From Rhodospirillaceae bacterium (GTDB lineage Bacteria; Pseudomonadota; Alphaproteobacteria; DSM-16000; Inquilinaceae): a DNA stretch of 64,000 nucleotides. Both the position numbers and the translations under genes were made by a program. This document shows, one piece after another, positions 8,867 to 17,666 of the stretch (position 1 is the stretch's first letter; every line of letters starts with the position of its first letter). The DNA lies in assembly GCA_020638595.1 (NCBI GenBank), contig JACKIG010000018.1:6680-70679 (forward strand), given 5' to 3'. A model generated the notes under the pieces. It made no database searches. It saw only the letters and a list, made by a program, of their open reading frames with translations, and had not been told where the DNA came from.

Positions 8867-10555
8867 CTACCGCTGCTGCGTCTGCCAGTGCGGGTGGATC
8901 CACACCGGCGCGTCCGACGGCGGCGGCGGCGGCCGGCCGCGGATGGCATCGGCAAGCTTTTCCGCCATCATGATGGTCGGAATGTTCAGGTTGGCCGAGA
9001 CGATGTCCGGCATGATCGAACTGTCGACGACCCGCAGGCCCTCGATCCCGTGCACGCGGCCATAGCCGTCGACCACTGCCCCGCCGGAACCGGGGTCGGC
9101 AGAAAAGGGGTCAGACCCCATTTTGCAGGTGCAGCTGGGATGATAGGCGGTTTCCGCATGCTCGCGGATGGCGGCGTCGATCTGCGCATCCGTCTGCACC
9201 TGCGGACCCGGCAGCAGCTCCGGCCCGCGATAGGGGTCGAAGGCCGCCTGGGCGAAGACCTCGCGCGTCAGCGTCAGCGCCTCGCGGAAATCGCGCACGT
9301 CGTCGTCCGTCGACAGATAGTTGGGCTGGAGGATCGGCGCGTCCTTCGGGTCGGTCGACCGCAATGCCAGCCGGCCGCGGCTGGTCGGGCGCATCGGCCC
9401 GACATGGGCCTGGAAGCCGTGGCGGTCCGACGGGTTGCCGCCGTCATAGCGCACCGCCATCGGCAGGAAATGGTACTGGATGTCGGGGTGTTCGACGCCG
9501 GCCCGGCTGCGGATGAAGCCGCCGGCCTCGAAATGGTTCGTGGCGCCGAGGCCGGTGCCGGACACCATCCAGCGCACGCCGATGGCCAGCTTGGCCAGCG
9601 GGTTCATCACCTTGTAGAGCGTGACGGGCTGGGTGCAGGCGTATTGCAGGTAGACTTCCAGGTGGTCCTGCAGGTTGCCGCCGACCCCGGGCAGGTCGTT
9701 CACGACCGGGATCTTCAGGCCGCGCAGGTCGTCTGCCGGTCCGATGCCGGACAGCATCAGCAGCTGCGGGGTGTTGATCGGCCCCGACGACAGGATCACC
9801 TCGCGTTCGGCCCTGACACTGCGGACCTCCCCGTCGCGGGCATAGTCCAGCCCGACGGCGATGCCGTTCTCCACGATCAACCGCAGCGCCAGCGCCCCGG
9901 TCAGCACCGTCAGGCCCGGCCGCTTCAGCGCCGGGCGCAGATAGGCGACGGCGGTGGACTGGCGGCGCCCGCCGGCCACCGTCATCTGCATGTCGCCGAA
10001 ACCTTCCTGCTGGAACCCGTTCATGTCGTCGGTGAGCGGGTAGCCCGCCTGCCGGCCCGCCTCGATCCAGGCCCGGTAGAGGGGGTTCCGGTCTGGCCGG
10101 CCCGTGGTCACGCCCACCGGCCCGTCGCCGCCGCGCCAGGCATCGGCGCCCTTGTCGCGCCGTTCCAGCTTGCGGAAATAGGGCAGGCAATGGGCATAGG
10201 CCCAGTGTTCCAGCCCCGGACTTTGCGCCCAGCGATCATAGTCGCGGGCATGCCCGCGGACATGGCACATGCCGTTGATGGATGACGAGCCGCCCAGCAC
10301 GCGCCCGCGTGGCCAGAACAGACGCCGCCCGTCCATATGCGCCTGCGGTTCGGTCCAGTACTGCCAGGCCAGCCGCGGGTCGTGCATGGGATAGGCCAGC
10401 GCCGTCGGCATGTGGATATAGAGGCTGCGGTCCCGACCGCCTGCTTCCAGCAGCAGCACCGAGACGCCCGGATCTTCCGTCAACCGGTTGGCCAGCACGC
10501 AGCCGGCCGAGCCGGCGCCGACGATCACATAGTCGTATTCGGGCCTGGTCTTCAT
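8867..10555 (-). CDS. betA: Choline dehydrogenase (GMC family)
   Basis: Predicted 562 residues from ATG 10555 (MKTRPEYDYVIVGAGSAGC). The FAD motif GAGSAGCVLANRL is at the N-terminus, the GMC signature RGRVLGGSSSINGMCHVRGHA-type segment near residue 90, and the second signature with GPINTPQLLMLSGIG near 270. The C-terminal active-site region reads AYHPSCTCKMG and then RVHGIEGLRVVDSSIMP. It oxidises choline to betaine aldehyde at the membrane. Divergence from choXWV supports choline as substrate. Compared with typical BetA, about eight extra residues (FSADPGSG) sit between KMGSDP and AVVDG, beside a REP-like palindrome. No betB or betI is present nearby. Confidence 0.87.
   Translation of the reverse strand: MKTRPEYDYVIVGAGSAGCVLANRLTEDPGVSVLLLEAGGRDRSLYIHMPTALAYPMHDPRLAWQYWTEPQAHMDGRRLFWPRGRVLGGSSSINGMCHVRGHARDYDRWAQSPGLEHWAYAHCLPYFRKLERRDKGADAWRGGDGPVGVTTGRPDRNPLYRAWIEAGRQAGYPLTDDMNGFQQEGFGDMQMTVAGGRRQSTAVAYLRPALKRPGLTVLTGALALRLIVENGIAVGLDYARDGEVRSVRAEREVILSSGPINTPQLLMLSGIGPADDLRGLKIPVVNDLPGVGGNLQDHLEVYLQYACTQPVTLYKVMNPLAKLAIGVRWMVSGTGLGATNHFEAGGFIRSRAGVEHPDIQYHFLPMAVRYDGGNPSDRHGFQAHVGPMRPTSRGRLALRSTDPKDAPILQPNYLSTDDDVRDFREALTLTREVFAQAAFDPYRGPELLPGPQVQTDAQIDAAIREHAETAYHPSCTCKMGSDPFSADPGSGGAVVDGYGRVHGIEGLRVVDSSIMPDIVSANLNIPTIMMAEKLADAIRGRPPPPPSDAPVWIHPHWQTQQR
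9103..9124. repeat. REP-like palindrome inside betA
   Basis: A near-perfect palindrome with core GGGGTCAGACCCC flanked by A and T runs. It resembles the core of the repeats at 13927, 21360, 57409 and 57529. It lies in frame in betA, encoding the MGSDPF region next to an extra loop. Confidence 0.5.
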
Positions 10556-10777
10556 CGTCGCTTCCCGGTCCATCCTGCCCGATTCCCAAGGGCACCATAC
10601 GACGCGGATGCGGGCCAGGGCCATGGCGCGGGTGGGGGCCTTTCCCGCCGCCCGGGCAAAAACCCGTTCCCTCCGGCCGGCAATCGGGCCATCGTAGGCG
10701 CGTGGCCGACGAGCCACCACAAGCGGCCGGCGCCGAGGCGCGGCCCTTCCAAGAAGGCAAGAAACAGGGAGCCAGAG

Positions 10778-11725
10778 ATGATGGTCCGTGAATTTGTCAG
10801 GTACGTTGCCGTTGCCGGCGTGGCCGTGTTGCCGGGCCTGGCCCAGGCGGCGGATCCGGATGCCTGCGGCGTTGTCCGTTTCTCCGATGTCGGGTGGACC
10901 GACATCACCGCGACGACGGCGCTGACCAGCGTCGTCCTTCAGGGGCTGGGGTACGAGCCGGAGGCGACGGTGCTGTCGGTGCCCGTCACCTATGCCAGCA
11001 TGGCCAACGGCGACATCGATGTCTTCCTGGGCAACTGGATGCCGACCATGGAGGGCGATATCGCGGCCTACCGCGAGGCCGGCACCGTCGACATCATCGG
11101 CGTCAACCTGGAGGGTGCCAAATACACCCTGGCTGTGCCGACCTATCTGGCCGACGAGGGGCTGACCGACTTCGCCGATATCGCCGAATTCCACGATGCG
11201 CTGGACGGCGAGATCTACGGCATCGAGCCGGGCAACGACGGCAACCGCCTGATCCAGGACATGATCGACAACGACACGTTCGGCCTCGGCGGGTTCGAAC
11301 TGGTCGAATCCTCCGAACAGGGGATGCTGGCCCAGGTGGCCAGGGCGGTGCGCGGGGAGGATGCCATCGTCTTCCTGGGGTGGGAGCCGCACCCCATGAA
11401 CGCCAATTTCGACCTGACCTATCTGACGGGCGGGGACGACATCTTCGGCCCCGATCTGGGCGGCGCCACCATCTATACCAACACGCGGCCCGGCTATGCC
11501 GGCGAGTGCCCCAATGTCGGGCAGCTGCTGGGCAACCTCGAATTCTCCCTGGCGATGGAGAACGAGGTGATGGGCGCCATCCTGGACGACGGCGAGACGC
11601 CGGAGGATGCGGCGACGGCCTGGCTGCAAGCCAATCCCGAGGTTCTCGAGACATGGCTGGACGGTGTGACGACCCTGTCGGGCGACCCTGGCCTGCCGGC
11701 CGTGCAGGCCCATCTGGGGCTCTAG
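10778..11725 (+). CDS. choX: Choline ABC transporter substrate-binding protein
   Basis: Predicted 315 residues, start ATG 10778 with AGGGAG upstream. A signal peptide (hydrophobic VAVAGVAVLPGLAQA, cleavage before ADPDAC) indicates a periplasmic protein. The mature part matches ProX/ChoX: DVGWTDITATTALTSVVL after the first strand, and VFLGNWMPTMEGDI, whose Trp belongs to the aromatic box that binds the trimethylammonium group. Two cysteines (C at mature residue 5 and one in AGECPN) could form the disulfide of ChoX proteins. First gene of choXWV, divergent from betA across 222 bp likely to carry both promoters. Confidence 0.92.
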   Translation: MMVREFVRYVAVAGVAVLPGLAQAADPDACGVVRFSDVGWTDITATTALTSVVLQGLGYEPEATVLSVPVTYASMANGDIDVFLGNWMPTMEGDIAAYREAGTVDIIGVNLEGAKYTLAVPTYLADEGLTDFADIAEFHDALDGEIYGIEPGNDGNRLIQDMIDNDTFGLGGFELVESSEQGMLAQVARAVRGEDAIVFLGWEPHPMNANFDLTYLTGGDDIFGPDLGGATIYTNTRPGYAGECPNVGQLLGNLEFSLAMENEVMGAILDDGETPEDAATAWLQANPEVLETWLDGVTTLSGDPGLPAVQAHLGL

Positions 11726-11742
11726 CGGCACCCGATCATCGG

Positions 11743-11770
11743 GGCGGCCGCGCGCGATTGCGTGGCCGCC
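11743..11770 (+). terminator. Intra-operon hairpin after choX
   Basis: GGCGGCC at 11743-11749 pairs with GGCCGCC at 11764-11770, extended inward by further pairs. There is no long T run. Such hairpins between a binding-protein gene and its permease genes often give partial termination or 3'-end protection, raising binding-protein levels. Confidence 0.5.
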
Positions 11771-11844
11771 TGACCTTTCCCCCGTGACGCCCCGCGAAGC
11801 CCGGCTTCGAAGGACGCCACGCCCGTCGGCGGAGGCATCGGGTC

Positions 11845-12699
11845 ATGGATTGGCTGACGGACTGGAAGATCCCGCTGGGCAGCTGGGTCCGCGACGGGGT
11901 GGGGTTCCTCACGGAGCACGCGGCCGGCGTGTTCGACCTGATCTCCGACGTTCTCGGCTTCCTGATCGAAGGTCTGATCGACATCCTGGTCTGGCTGCCG
12001 CCGCTGGTGGTCGTGGCCGCCGTCGCGGGCCTGGCGTGGTGGCTGCACCGCGGGTGGAAGCTGCCGCTGGCCGTCGTGCTGTCGCTGCTGCTGGTCATCA
12101 ATCTCGGCTATTGGAAGGAGACGATGGAAACGCTGGCGCTGGTGGTGTTCGCCACCGGGGTCAGCATGGTCGTGGGCATTCCGTTGGGGATCGCCGCCGC
12201 CCACCGGCCCTGGCTCTATTCGGTGCTGCGGCCGATCCTGGACCTGATGCAGACCATTCCCACCTTCGTCTACCTGATCCCGACCTTGATCCTGTTCGGC
12301 CTGGGCGTCGTGCCGGGGCTGATTTCCACCGTCATCTTCGCCATTCCGGCCCCGGTGCGGCTGACCTATCTCGGCATCTCGTCGGTGCCGACGGCCTTGA
12401 AGGAGGCGGGGGAGGCGTTCGGCTGCTCGAGCCGTGAGCTCTTGTGGAAGGTGGAGCTGCCGCACGCCATGCCGACGATCATGGCGGGGCTGACCCAGTG
12501 CATCATGCTGTCGCTGTCGATGGTGGTGATTGCGGCCCTGGTGGGGGCCGACGGTCTGGGCGAGCCGGTGGTGCGCGCGCTCAACACCGTCAATATCGGC
12601 ATGGGCTTCGAAGCCGGACTGGCCATCGTCATCCTGGCCATCCTGCTTGACCGCATCGTCAAGCAGCCCGAGCGGCGGGCCGGCCGCAAGGCCCGCTGA
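11845..12699 (+). CDS. choW: Choline ABC transporter permease
   Basis: Predicted 284 residues; ATG 11845 preceded by GGAGG at 11831-11835. At least five or six hydrophobic segments follow an amphipathic N-terminus. The EAA-type loop that docks to the ATPase reads SVPTALKEAGEAFGCSSREL, and the following KVELPHAMPTIMAGL is typical of the ProW/ChoW/OpuAB permeases for quaternary amines. Its stop codon overlaps the ATPase start by one base (TGATG), so the two are translationally coupled. Inner-membrane component of the choline importer. Confidence 0.92.
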   Translation: MDWLTDWKIPLGSWVRDGVGFLTEHAAGVFDLISDVLGFLIEGLIDILVWLPPLVVVAAVAGLAWWLHRGWKLPLAVVLSLLLVINLGYWKETMETLALVVFATGVSMVVGIPLGIAAAHRPWLYSVLRPILDLMQTIPTFVYLIPTLILFGLGVVPGLISTVIFAIPAPVRLTYLGISSVPTALKEAGEAFGCSSRELLWKVELPHAMPTIMAGLTQCIMLSLSMVVIAALVGADGLGEPVVRALNTVNIGMGFEAGLAIVILAILLDRIVKQPERRAGRKAR

Positions 12700-13907
12700 T
12701 GGCGGCCAAGCTGGACAACGCGCCCGTCGCCGTCGATTTCCGCGAGGTCGACGTCGTCTTCGGCGACCGCGCCGAAGAGGCGCTGGGCCTGATGGACCGG
12801 GGCGCCAGCCGCGATGACATCAACGCCGAAACGGGCGCCGTCGTGGCGGTGCGCGGCGCCACCATGAGCGTCCGGCGCGGCGAACTGTGCGTGCTGATGG
12901 GGCTCTCGGGATCCGGCAAGTCGTCGCTGCTGCGCTGTGTGAACCGCCTCAACCACGTCTCGCGCGGGCGGCTGTTCGTCAACGAGGCCGACGGCCGCGG
13001 CGGCATCGACGTCACCAGTTGCGATGCGGGCGAACTGCGCCGGCTGCGCACCCACCGCATCGCCATGGTGTTCCAGCAGTTCGGCCTGCTGCCCTGGCGG
13101 ACGGTGGCGGAGAACGTGGCCTTCGGGCTGGAACTGCAAGGCACGCCCAAGGCCCGGCGCCGCCGGGTCGTGGACGAGAAGCTGAAGCTGGTCGGGCTGG
13201 AACGCTGGGCCGACCGCTATGCTGCGGAGCTGTCGGGCGGCATGCAGCAGCGCGTCGGCCTTGCCCGCGCCTTTGCCACGGATGCCGACATCCTGCTGAT
13301 GGACGAGCCCTATTCCGCGCTCGACCCGCTGATCCGCAGCCACCTGCAGGATTCGCTGCTGGAACTGCAGCACGAATTGCAGAAGACCATCATCTTCGTC
13401 AGCCACGACCTGGACGAGGCGCTGAAGCTGGGCGACCACATCGCCATCATGCGCGACGGCGCCATCGTACAGTACGGCACACCGCAGGATATCGTCCTGA
13501 ACCCGGCCGACGACTACGTCACCGCCTTCGTCCAGCACGTGAACCCGCTGAACGTGCTGTGCGGCGACGCGCTGATGCGCCCGCTGGAAGACCTGGCACC
13601 CGCACCGGCCGGCGGCGTCGCGCTGGATCCGCTCGCCCGCCTGGCCGCCCGCAGGAACGGCGACGGCCGCTTCGCCGTCACCTGCGACGGGCGCGCCGTG
13701 ACCCCGCGCCCGGTGACGGAGGCGCTGACGCCGGCCGATGTGGCTTGCGAGGACGTGCTGGCCGCCCCGCTGACCATCCCCCTGCGCCGCGCCATCGAAT
13801 TCCGCCACCGCAGCGACTGGCCCCTGCTGCTGGTCGAAGACGGCCACCTGGTCGGCATCGTCGACGACGCCGACATCTACCGCGCCATCATGGGGCGGCG
13901 CGGGTAG
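12699..13907 (+). CDS. choV: Choline ABC transporter ATP-binding protein with C-terminal CBS region
   Basis: Predicted 402 residues. Walker A is GLSGSGKSS (68-76), the signature is LSGGMQQR near 181, Walker B is ILLMDEP near 200, and the switch His is in FVSHDLDEA. The first 50 residues, including DRGASRDDINAETGAVVAV, are the N-terminal extension typical of ProV/ChoV. The last 110 residues resemble a CBS-pair regulatory region (VEDGHLVGIVDDADIYRAI), which in relatives senses ionic strength or nucleotides. Last gene of choXWV. Confidence 0.92.
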   Translation: MAAKLDNAPVAVDFREVDVVFGDRAEEALGLMDRGASRDDINAETGAVVAVRGATMSVRRGELCVLMGLSGSGKSSLLRCVNRLNHVSRGRLFVNEADGRGGIDVTSCDAGELRRLRTHRIAMVFQQFGLLPWRTVAENVAFGLELQGTPKARRRRVVDEKLKLVGLERWADRYAAELSGGMQQRVGLARAFATDADILLMDEPYSALDPLIRSHLQDSLLELQHELQKTIIFVSHDLDEALKLGDHIAIMRDGAIVQYGTPQDIVLNPADDYVTAFVQHVNPLNVLCGDALMRPLEDLAPAPAGGVALDPLARLAARRNGDGRFAVTCDGRAVTPRPVTEALTPADVACEDVLAAPLTIPLRRAIEFRHRSDWPLLLVEDGHLVGIVDDADIYRAIMGRRG

Positions 13908-13926
13908 CCGGCACGCCGGAGTATTC

Positions 13927-13953
13927 GGGGTCAGGTCTTTCTTCATCACATTC
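13927..13953. repeat. REP-like half element
   Basis: GGGGTCAGGTCTTTC followed by TTCATCACA. It matches the left end of the elements at 57409 and 57529 and, in reverse orientation, the tandem units at 21360. The matching right end (AAAGACCTGACCCC) is absent, so this looks like a decayed or single-ended copy. It lies between choV and the next operon. Confidence 0.5.
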
Positions 13954-14121
13954 GATGGAATGACCGCCCCGACCGCATACCTGCCCGGTATCGGCGAACG
14001 CATGGTCATCGAAAATCAACAGAAAGAGTCGTGAGAACGGTCATGTATTCGCAACACGACAATCAACATAGTGTCATGCATTTCCGTCAATCTGGCGTCC
14101 ACCGCAACAGATACCATCACT

Positions 14122-15048
14122 ATGGCAGAATTCGTGCTGAGCCGGCTGATCCGCATGACCATCACGATCTTCGTGATTGTCACTGCGGTGTTCTTTGCCA
14201 CGCGCCTGTCTGGCAATGCCATTGACTTCATCATCGGTGAGGGGATTACGCAGGAAGACAGGCGGATCCTCACCGTCTACTACGGCCTCGACGCATCGGT
14301 GTGGGAGCAGTATTGGCGCTACCTGGGCTCGTTCCTGGACGGCCAGTTCGGCCTGTCGTTCCATGAACGCCGGCCGGTATCCGCCATCTTCGCGGAACGG
14401 CTGGGCCCGACGGCCAGGCTGCTGGCATGCAGCATCCTGTTCACCGTGGCCGTGTCGCTGCCGTTGGGAATTCTCGGGGCCGTCTACCGGAAGTCGTGGA
14501 TCGGCAGCGCCGTTATGGCCTTCGCCTTCCTGGGCTATGCCATTCCGAATTTCGTGCTGGCGACGCTGCTGATCCTGGTCTTCGCCTACACCTTGAACCT
14601 GCTGCCGGTGGTGGGCGACGCCACGCCCTGGCACTTCGTCATGCCGACGCTGGCGCTGTCGCTCTACCTGGTCGCGGGGCTCACGCGCTTCACCCGCAAC
14701 GCCATGCTGGACGTGCTGAACCAGGACTACATGCGCACGGCCCGGGCCAAGGGCCTGCCGGAACGCCGGGTGATCCTGAAGCATGGGGCGAAGAACGCTT
14801 CGATCACCGTGCTGTCGGTGATCGGCCTGCAAGTCGCCGGGCTGGCGGCGGCGGGCAATGTGGTGGTGGAGTCGGTCTTTTCCTGGCCCGGCGTTGGCGA
14901 CCTGCTGGTGCGGGCCGCGATCCTGCGCGACTACCCGGTCCTGCAATTCGGGGTCCTGGCCGTCTCCATCGCCGTCATCCTGGTCAATACGACCGTCGAC
15001 ATCGCCTATGCGTATGCCGACCCGCGCATGCGGCTGCGGGGGCGCTAG
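14122..15048 (+). CDS. ABC transporter permease, DppB/OppB type
   Basis: Predicted 308 residues from ATG 14122 (MAEFVLSRLIRMTITIFVIV). No clear ribosome-binding site is visible, and an in-frame GTG at 14071 would add 17 residues of poor hydrophobic character. Six membrane segments; the ATPase-docking loop reads RTARAKGLPERRVILKHGAKNA, diagnostic of dipeptide/oligopeptide permeases. N-terminal segments FVIVTAVFFATRLS and GQFGLSF match the DppB family. First gene of a five-gene operon: two permeases, binding protein, phosphoesterase and fused ATPases. Confidence 0.9.
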   Translation: MAEFVLSRLIRMTITIFVIVTAVFFATRLSGNAIDFIIGEGITQEDRRILTVYYGLDASVWEQYWRYLGSFLDGQFGLSFHERRPVSAIFAERLGPTARLLACSILFTVAVSLPLGILGAVYRKSWIGSAVMAFAFLGYAIPNFVLATLLILVFAYTLNLLPVVGDATPWHFVMPTLALSLYLVAGLTRFTRNAMLDVLNQDYMRTARAKGLPERRVILKHGAKNASITVLSVIGLQVAGLAAAGNVVVESVFSWPGVGDLLVRAAILRDYPVLQFGVLAVSIAVILVNTTVDIAYAYADPRMRLRGR

Positions 15049-15052
15049 GCCG

Positions 15053-15970
15053 ATGGCGGACCTGGCAAGCCATGGCGGTATCCGCAGCCTGGGGTTGGGG
15101 GCTGCCGGCCGGCCGTTGCGCGGCCTCGCCGACCTGTGGGTGGAGGCCGACTGGATCCGGCGGCTGGCCGCCGTTGCCGGCCTGCTGCTGGTCGCGGTCG
15201 CCATCGCCACGCCCATCATCGCCCCCTTCGATCCCGCCGGCCAGAGCCTGCTGGCACGGCTGCGTCCGCCGATCGGGTTCGAGCGCGCCGTTCCCGACCA
15301 CCTGCTTGGCACGGACGAGCTGGGGCGCGACGTCCTCTCGCGCTGTCTCCACGGCCTCCGGCTGACGCTCGGCCTCGCCCTGTTCGGCTCGTGCATCGGG
15401 CTGGTGCTGGGCACGGCCCTGGGGATGCTGGCGGGCACCCTCGGGCGCTGGTGCGACACCCTGGTCATGGGGCTGGTAGACATCCAGATCGCCGTGCCCT
15501 TCACGCTGATCGCGCTGCTGCTGGTGGCGGTGTTCGGCAGCAGCCTGGACGTTCTGGTCGTCGTCCTGGGCGTCTACGGGTGGGAGCAGTACGCGCGGAT
15601 CATCCGCGCCGAAGTGCTGAAGCTGCGGGAAATGCCGTTCATCGAATCCGCGCGCGCCAGCGGCGCCTCGGGCCTGCGCATCGCGGTCAAGCACATCCTG
15701 CCCAACGTCGCGTCGCCGCTGGTGGTGATGTTCACGCTCGCCTTTTCCAACATCGTGCTTCTGGAATCGACGCTGTCGTTCCTCGGCCTCGGCGTGCAGC
15801 CGCCCATCGCCACCTTGGGCTCCATGGTGGGCACGGGCCGGGACTACATGCCGTCGGCCCCGTGGATCGTCGCCGCGCCGGCCGTCTGCATCCTGCTGGT
15901 GACGTTCGTCGTGCAGATGCTGGGCGACTGGCTGCGCGACAAGACCGATGTCCGTCTCGAAGAACGCTAG
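15053..15970 (+). CDS. ABC transporter permease, DppC/OppC type
   Basis: Predicted 305 residues, starting 4 bp after the preceding permease stop. After a cytoplasmic N-terminus there is a transmembrane segment (VAGLLLVAVAIATPIIAPF), then the family motif HLLGTDELGRDVLSR. The EAA-type loop reads IESARASGASGLRIAVKHILPN. ESTLSFLGLGVQPP near the C-terminus is a strong DppC signature. It pairs with the upstream permease in the inner membrane. Confidence 0.9.
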   Translation: MADLASHGGIRSLGLGAAGRPLRGLADLWVEADWIRRLAAVAGLLLVAVAIATPIIAPFDPAGQSLLARLRPPIGFERAVPDHLLGTDELGRDVLSRCLHGLRLTLGLALFGSCIGLVLGTALGMLAGTLGRWCDTLVMGLVDIQIAVPFTLIALLLVAVFGSSLDVLVVVLGVYGWEQYARIIRAEVLKLREMPFIESARASGASGLRIAVKHILPNVASPLVVMFTLAFSNIVLLESTLSFLGLGVQPPIATLGSMVGTGRDYMPSAPWIVAAPAVCILLVTFVVQMLGDWLRDKTDVRLEER

Positions 15971-16034
15971 GGGATAGACCAACGGGACGGCCGCCCCCAA
16001 CGCCTGTTTCGCATCCAACAAGGAGAGTTTGCCC

Positions 16035-17591
16035 ATGCGTGCCCTCAAGCTGGCGGCGTTCGCGGCATCGATGCTGTCGATGCCGGCGCTGGCCCAGGAG
16101 ATCACCGTCGGCGCGGCCAACGTGTCGACCTATCTCGACCCCGGCCGCGACCATTCCAATGTGGGATCGCAGTTCTACATCAACGTGTTCGACACGCTGG
16201 TCGGCAAGGACTACGCCAGCGCGCAGTCCGCGTTCACGCCGACCGGGCTCGCCACCGACTGGGAACTGGTGGAGCCCACGGTGATGCAGCTGCACCTGCG
16301 CCAGGGGGTGGTGTTCCACAACGGTGAGCCGCTGACCGCCGCCGACGTCGTGTTCTCGCTGAACCGCATGTTCCAGGCGACCTTCCCGCCCTATCAGGTG
16401 CGCGCCCGCGACCGGCTGAACAACTTCACCATGGCCGAGGCGGTCGACGACCACACGGTCCGCGTCCACGTGGCGCGCGAAGAGCCGCTGTGGGAGACGC
16501 TGCTGAACCTGCAACAGCTGATGATCATCCCCGAGGACTATACCAAGGCCCTGACCGGCGACCCCGATGTCGCCGAGGACGACGACTACGAGGCCTTCTC
16601 GCTGGCGCCCGTCGGATCGGGTCCCTACCGGGTCGCGGAATTCGTGCCCGGCGAGCGCGTGGTGTGGGAGCGGTTCGAGGACTTCTGGGGCGAACGGGCA
16701 CCCCTGGCGCGTGCCGTCGTCACCCATATCCCGGAGACGGCGTCGCGCATCACGGCCCTGCGCACCGGCGAGATCGACATCGCCACCAATATCGCCCCGG
16801 ACCAGCTGGCACTGATCGAGAACGACCCGGGCATGCATGCCGTGGGCGCGGTGACGCCGCTGTTCCACGTCATGATCATGAACGTGAACCATCCGCAGCT
16901 GCAGGACCCGCGCATCCGCCAGGCGCTGAGCCTGGCCATCGACCGCGACGCGCTGAACGAGGCGCTGTGGCTGGGCCGTGCCGTGGTGCCGGCGTCCCAT
17001 ACGATGGAGGAGTTCGGCGCCCTCTACATGCCCGAGCTTGAGACCTTCCGCTATGACCCCGAGCGGGCGCGGGCGCTGTTGGCCGAGGCCGGATATGACG
17101 GCTTCACCGTCACCTTCGACACGCATCCCGTCTACTACACCAACGGCCTTCTGGCGGCGCAGGCGATCCAGGAGATGTGGGCCGCGGTCGGCATCAATGC
17201 GCGCATCGACCTGACGGAGGAGTGGACCGGCAACGATCCGGAACTGATGGTGCGCAACTGGTCCAACCCGATGTACTTCGCCGACCCGTTCGGCTGCTTC
17301 GGCGTCATGTGGGCGCCGGGCGGCCCGTCGGAATCGGAAGGCCGCTTCAACACCGATGCCGAGTACGCGGAGATCTGGGAGCGGTTTCGCTTCTCCGCCG
17401 ACGTGGAGGCGCGCCGGACGGCGTATGCGGAGCTGATGGACCGCATCGCCGCCGACCCGCCGGTGCTGCCGCTGTACCGGCCCTATGAGTCCTGGGCCGT
17501 GCGCAACGGCGTCGAATGGGCGCCGCGGCCGGGGCACATCCCCTATGTCCTCGACTTCCGGGCCGGCAGCATCTCGGTGTCCGGTACCTGA
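16035..17591 (+). CDS. ABC transporter substrate-binding protein, family 5 (peptide/opine type)
   Basis: Predicted 518 residues from ATG 16035, with AAGGAGAG at 16020-16027. The signal peptide MRALKLAAFAASMLSMPALA cleaves before QEITVG. The family-5 core is clear: LHLRQGVVFHNGEPLTAADVVFSLNRM near 90-115 and later DPRIRQALSLAIDRDAL. These proteins bind peptides, opines, nickel, glutathione or sugar oligomers, so the ligand is open. Periplasmic. The neighbouring phosphoesterase gene suggests a phosphorylated or phosphodiester-containing ligand, which is inference. Confidence 0.9.
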   Translation: MRALKLAAFAASMLSMPALAQEITVGAANVSTYLDPGRDHSNVGSQFYINVFDTLVGKDYASAQSAFTPTGLATDWELVEPTVMQLHLRQGVVFHNGEPLTAADVVFSLNRMFQATFPPYQVRARDRLNNFTMAEAVDDHTVRVHVAREEPLWETLLNLQQLMIIPEDYTKALTGDPDVAEDDDYEAFSLAPVGSGPYRVAEFVPGERVVWERFEDFWGERAPLARAVVTHIPETASRITALRTGEIDIATNIAPDQLALIENDPGMHAVGAVTPLFHVMIMNVNHPQLQDPRIRQALSLAIDRDALNEALWLGRAVVPASHTMEEFGALYMPELETFRYDPERARALLAEAGYDGFTVTFDTHPVYYTNGLLAAQAIQEMWAAVGINARIDLTEEWTGNDPELMVRNWSNPMYFADPFGCFGVMWAPGGPSESEGRFNTDAEYAEIWERFRFSADVEARRTAYAELMDRIAADPPVLPLYRPYESWAVRNGVEWAPRPGHIPYVLDFRAGSISVSGT

Positions 17592-17602
17592 CGGCGATCC
17601 TC

Positions 17603-17627
17603 GGGGGCCGGCGTCCGGCCGGCCCCC
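17603..17627 (+). terminator. Hairpin after the substrate-binding protein gene
   Basis: A ten-base-pair GC stem (GGGGGCCGGC at 17603-17612 with GCCGGCCCCC-type complement ending at 17627) and a five-base loop lie 11 bp after the stop codon. No T run follows, so partial termination or mRNA protection is more likely than full termination. Confidence 0.5.
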
Positions 17628-17666
17628 GCCTTCCGCGTCCCGCTGCAACACCTGTGAAGGCTTGCG

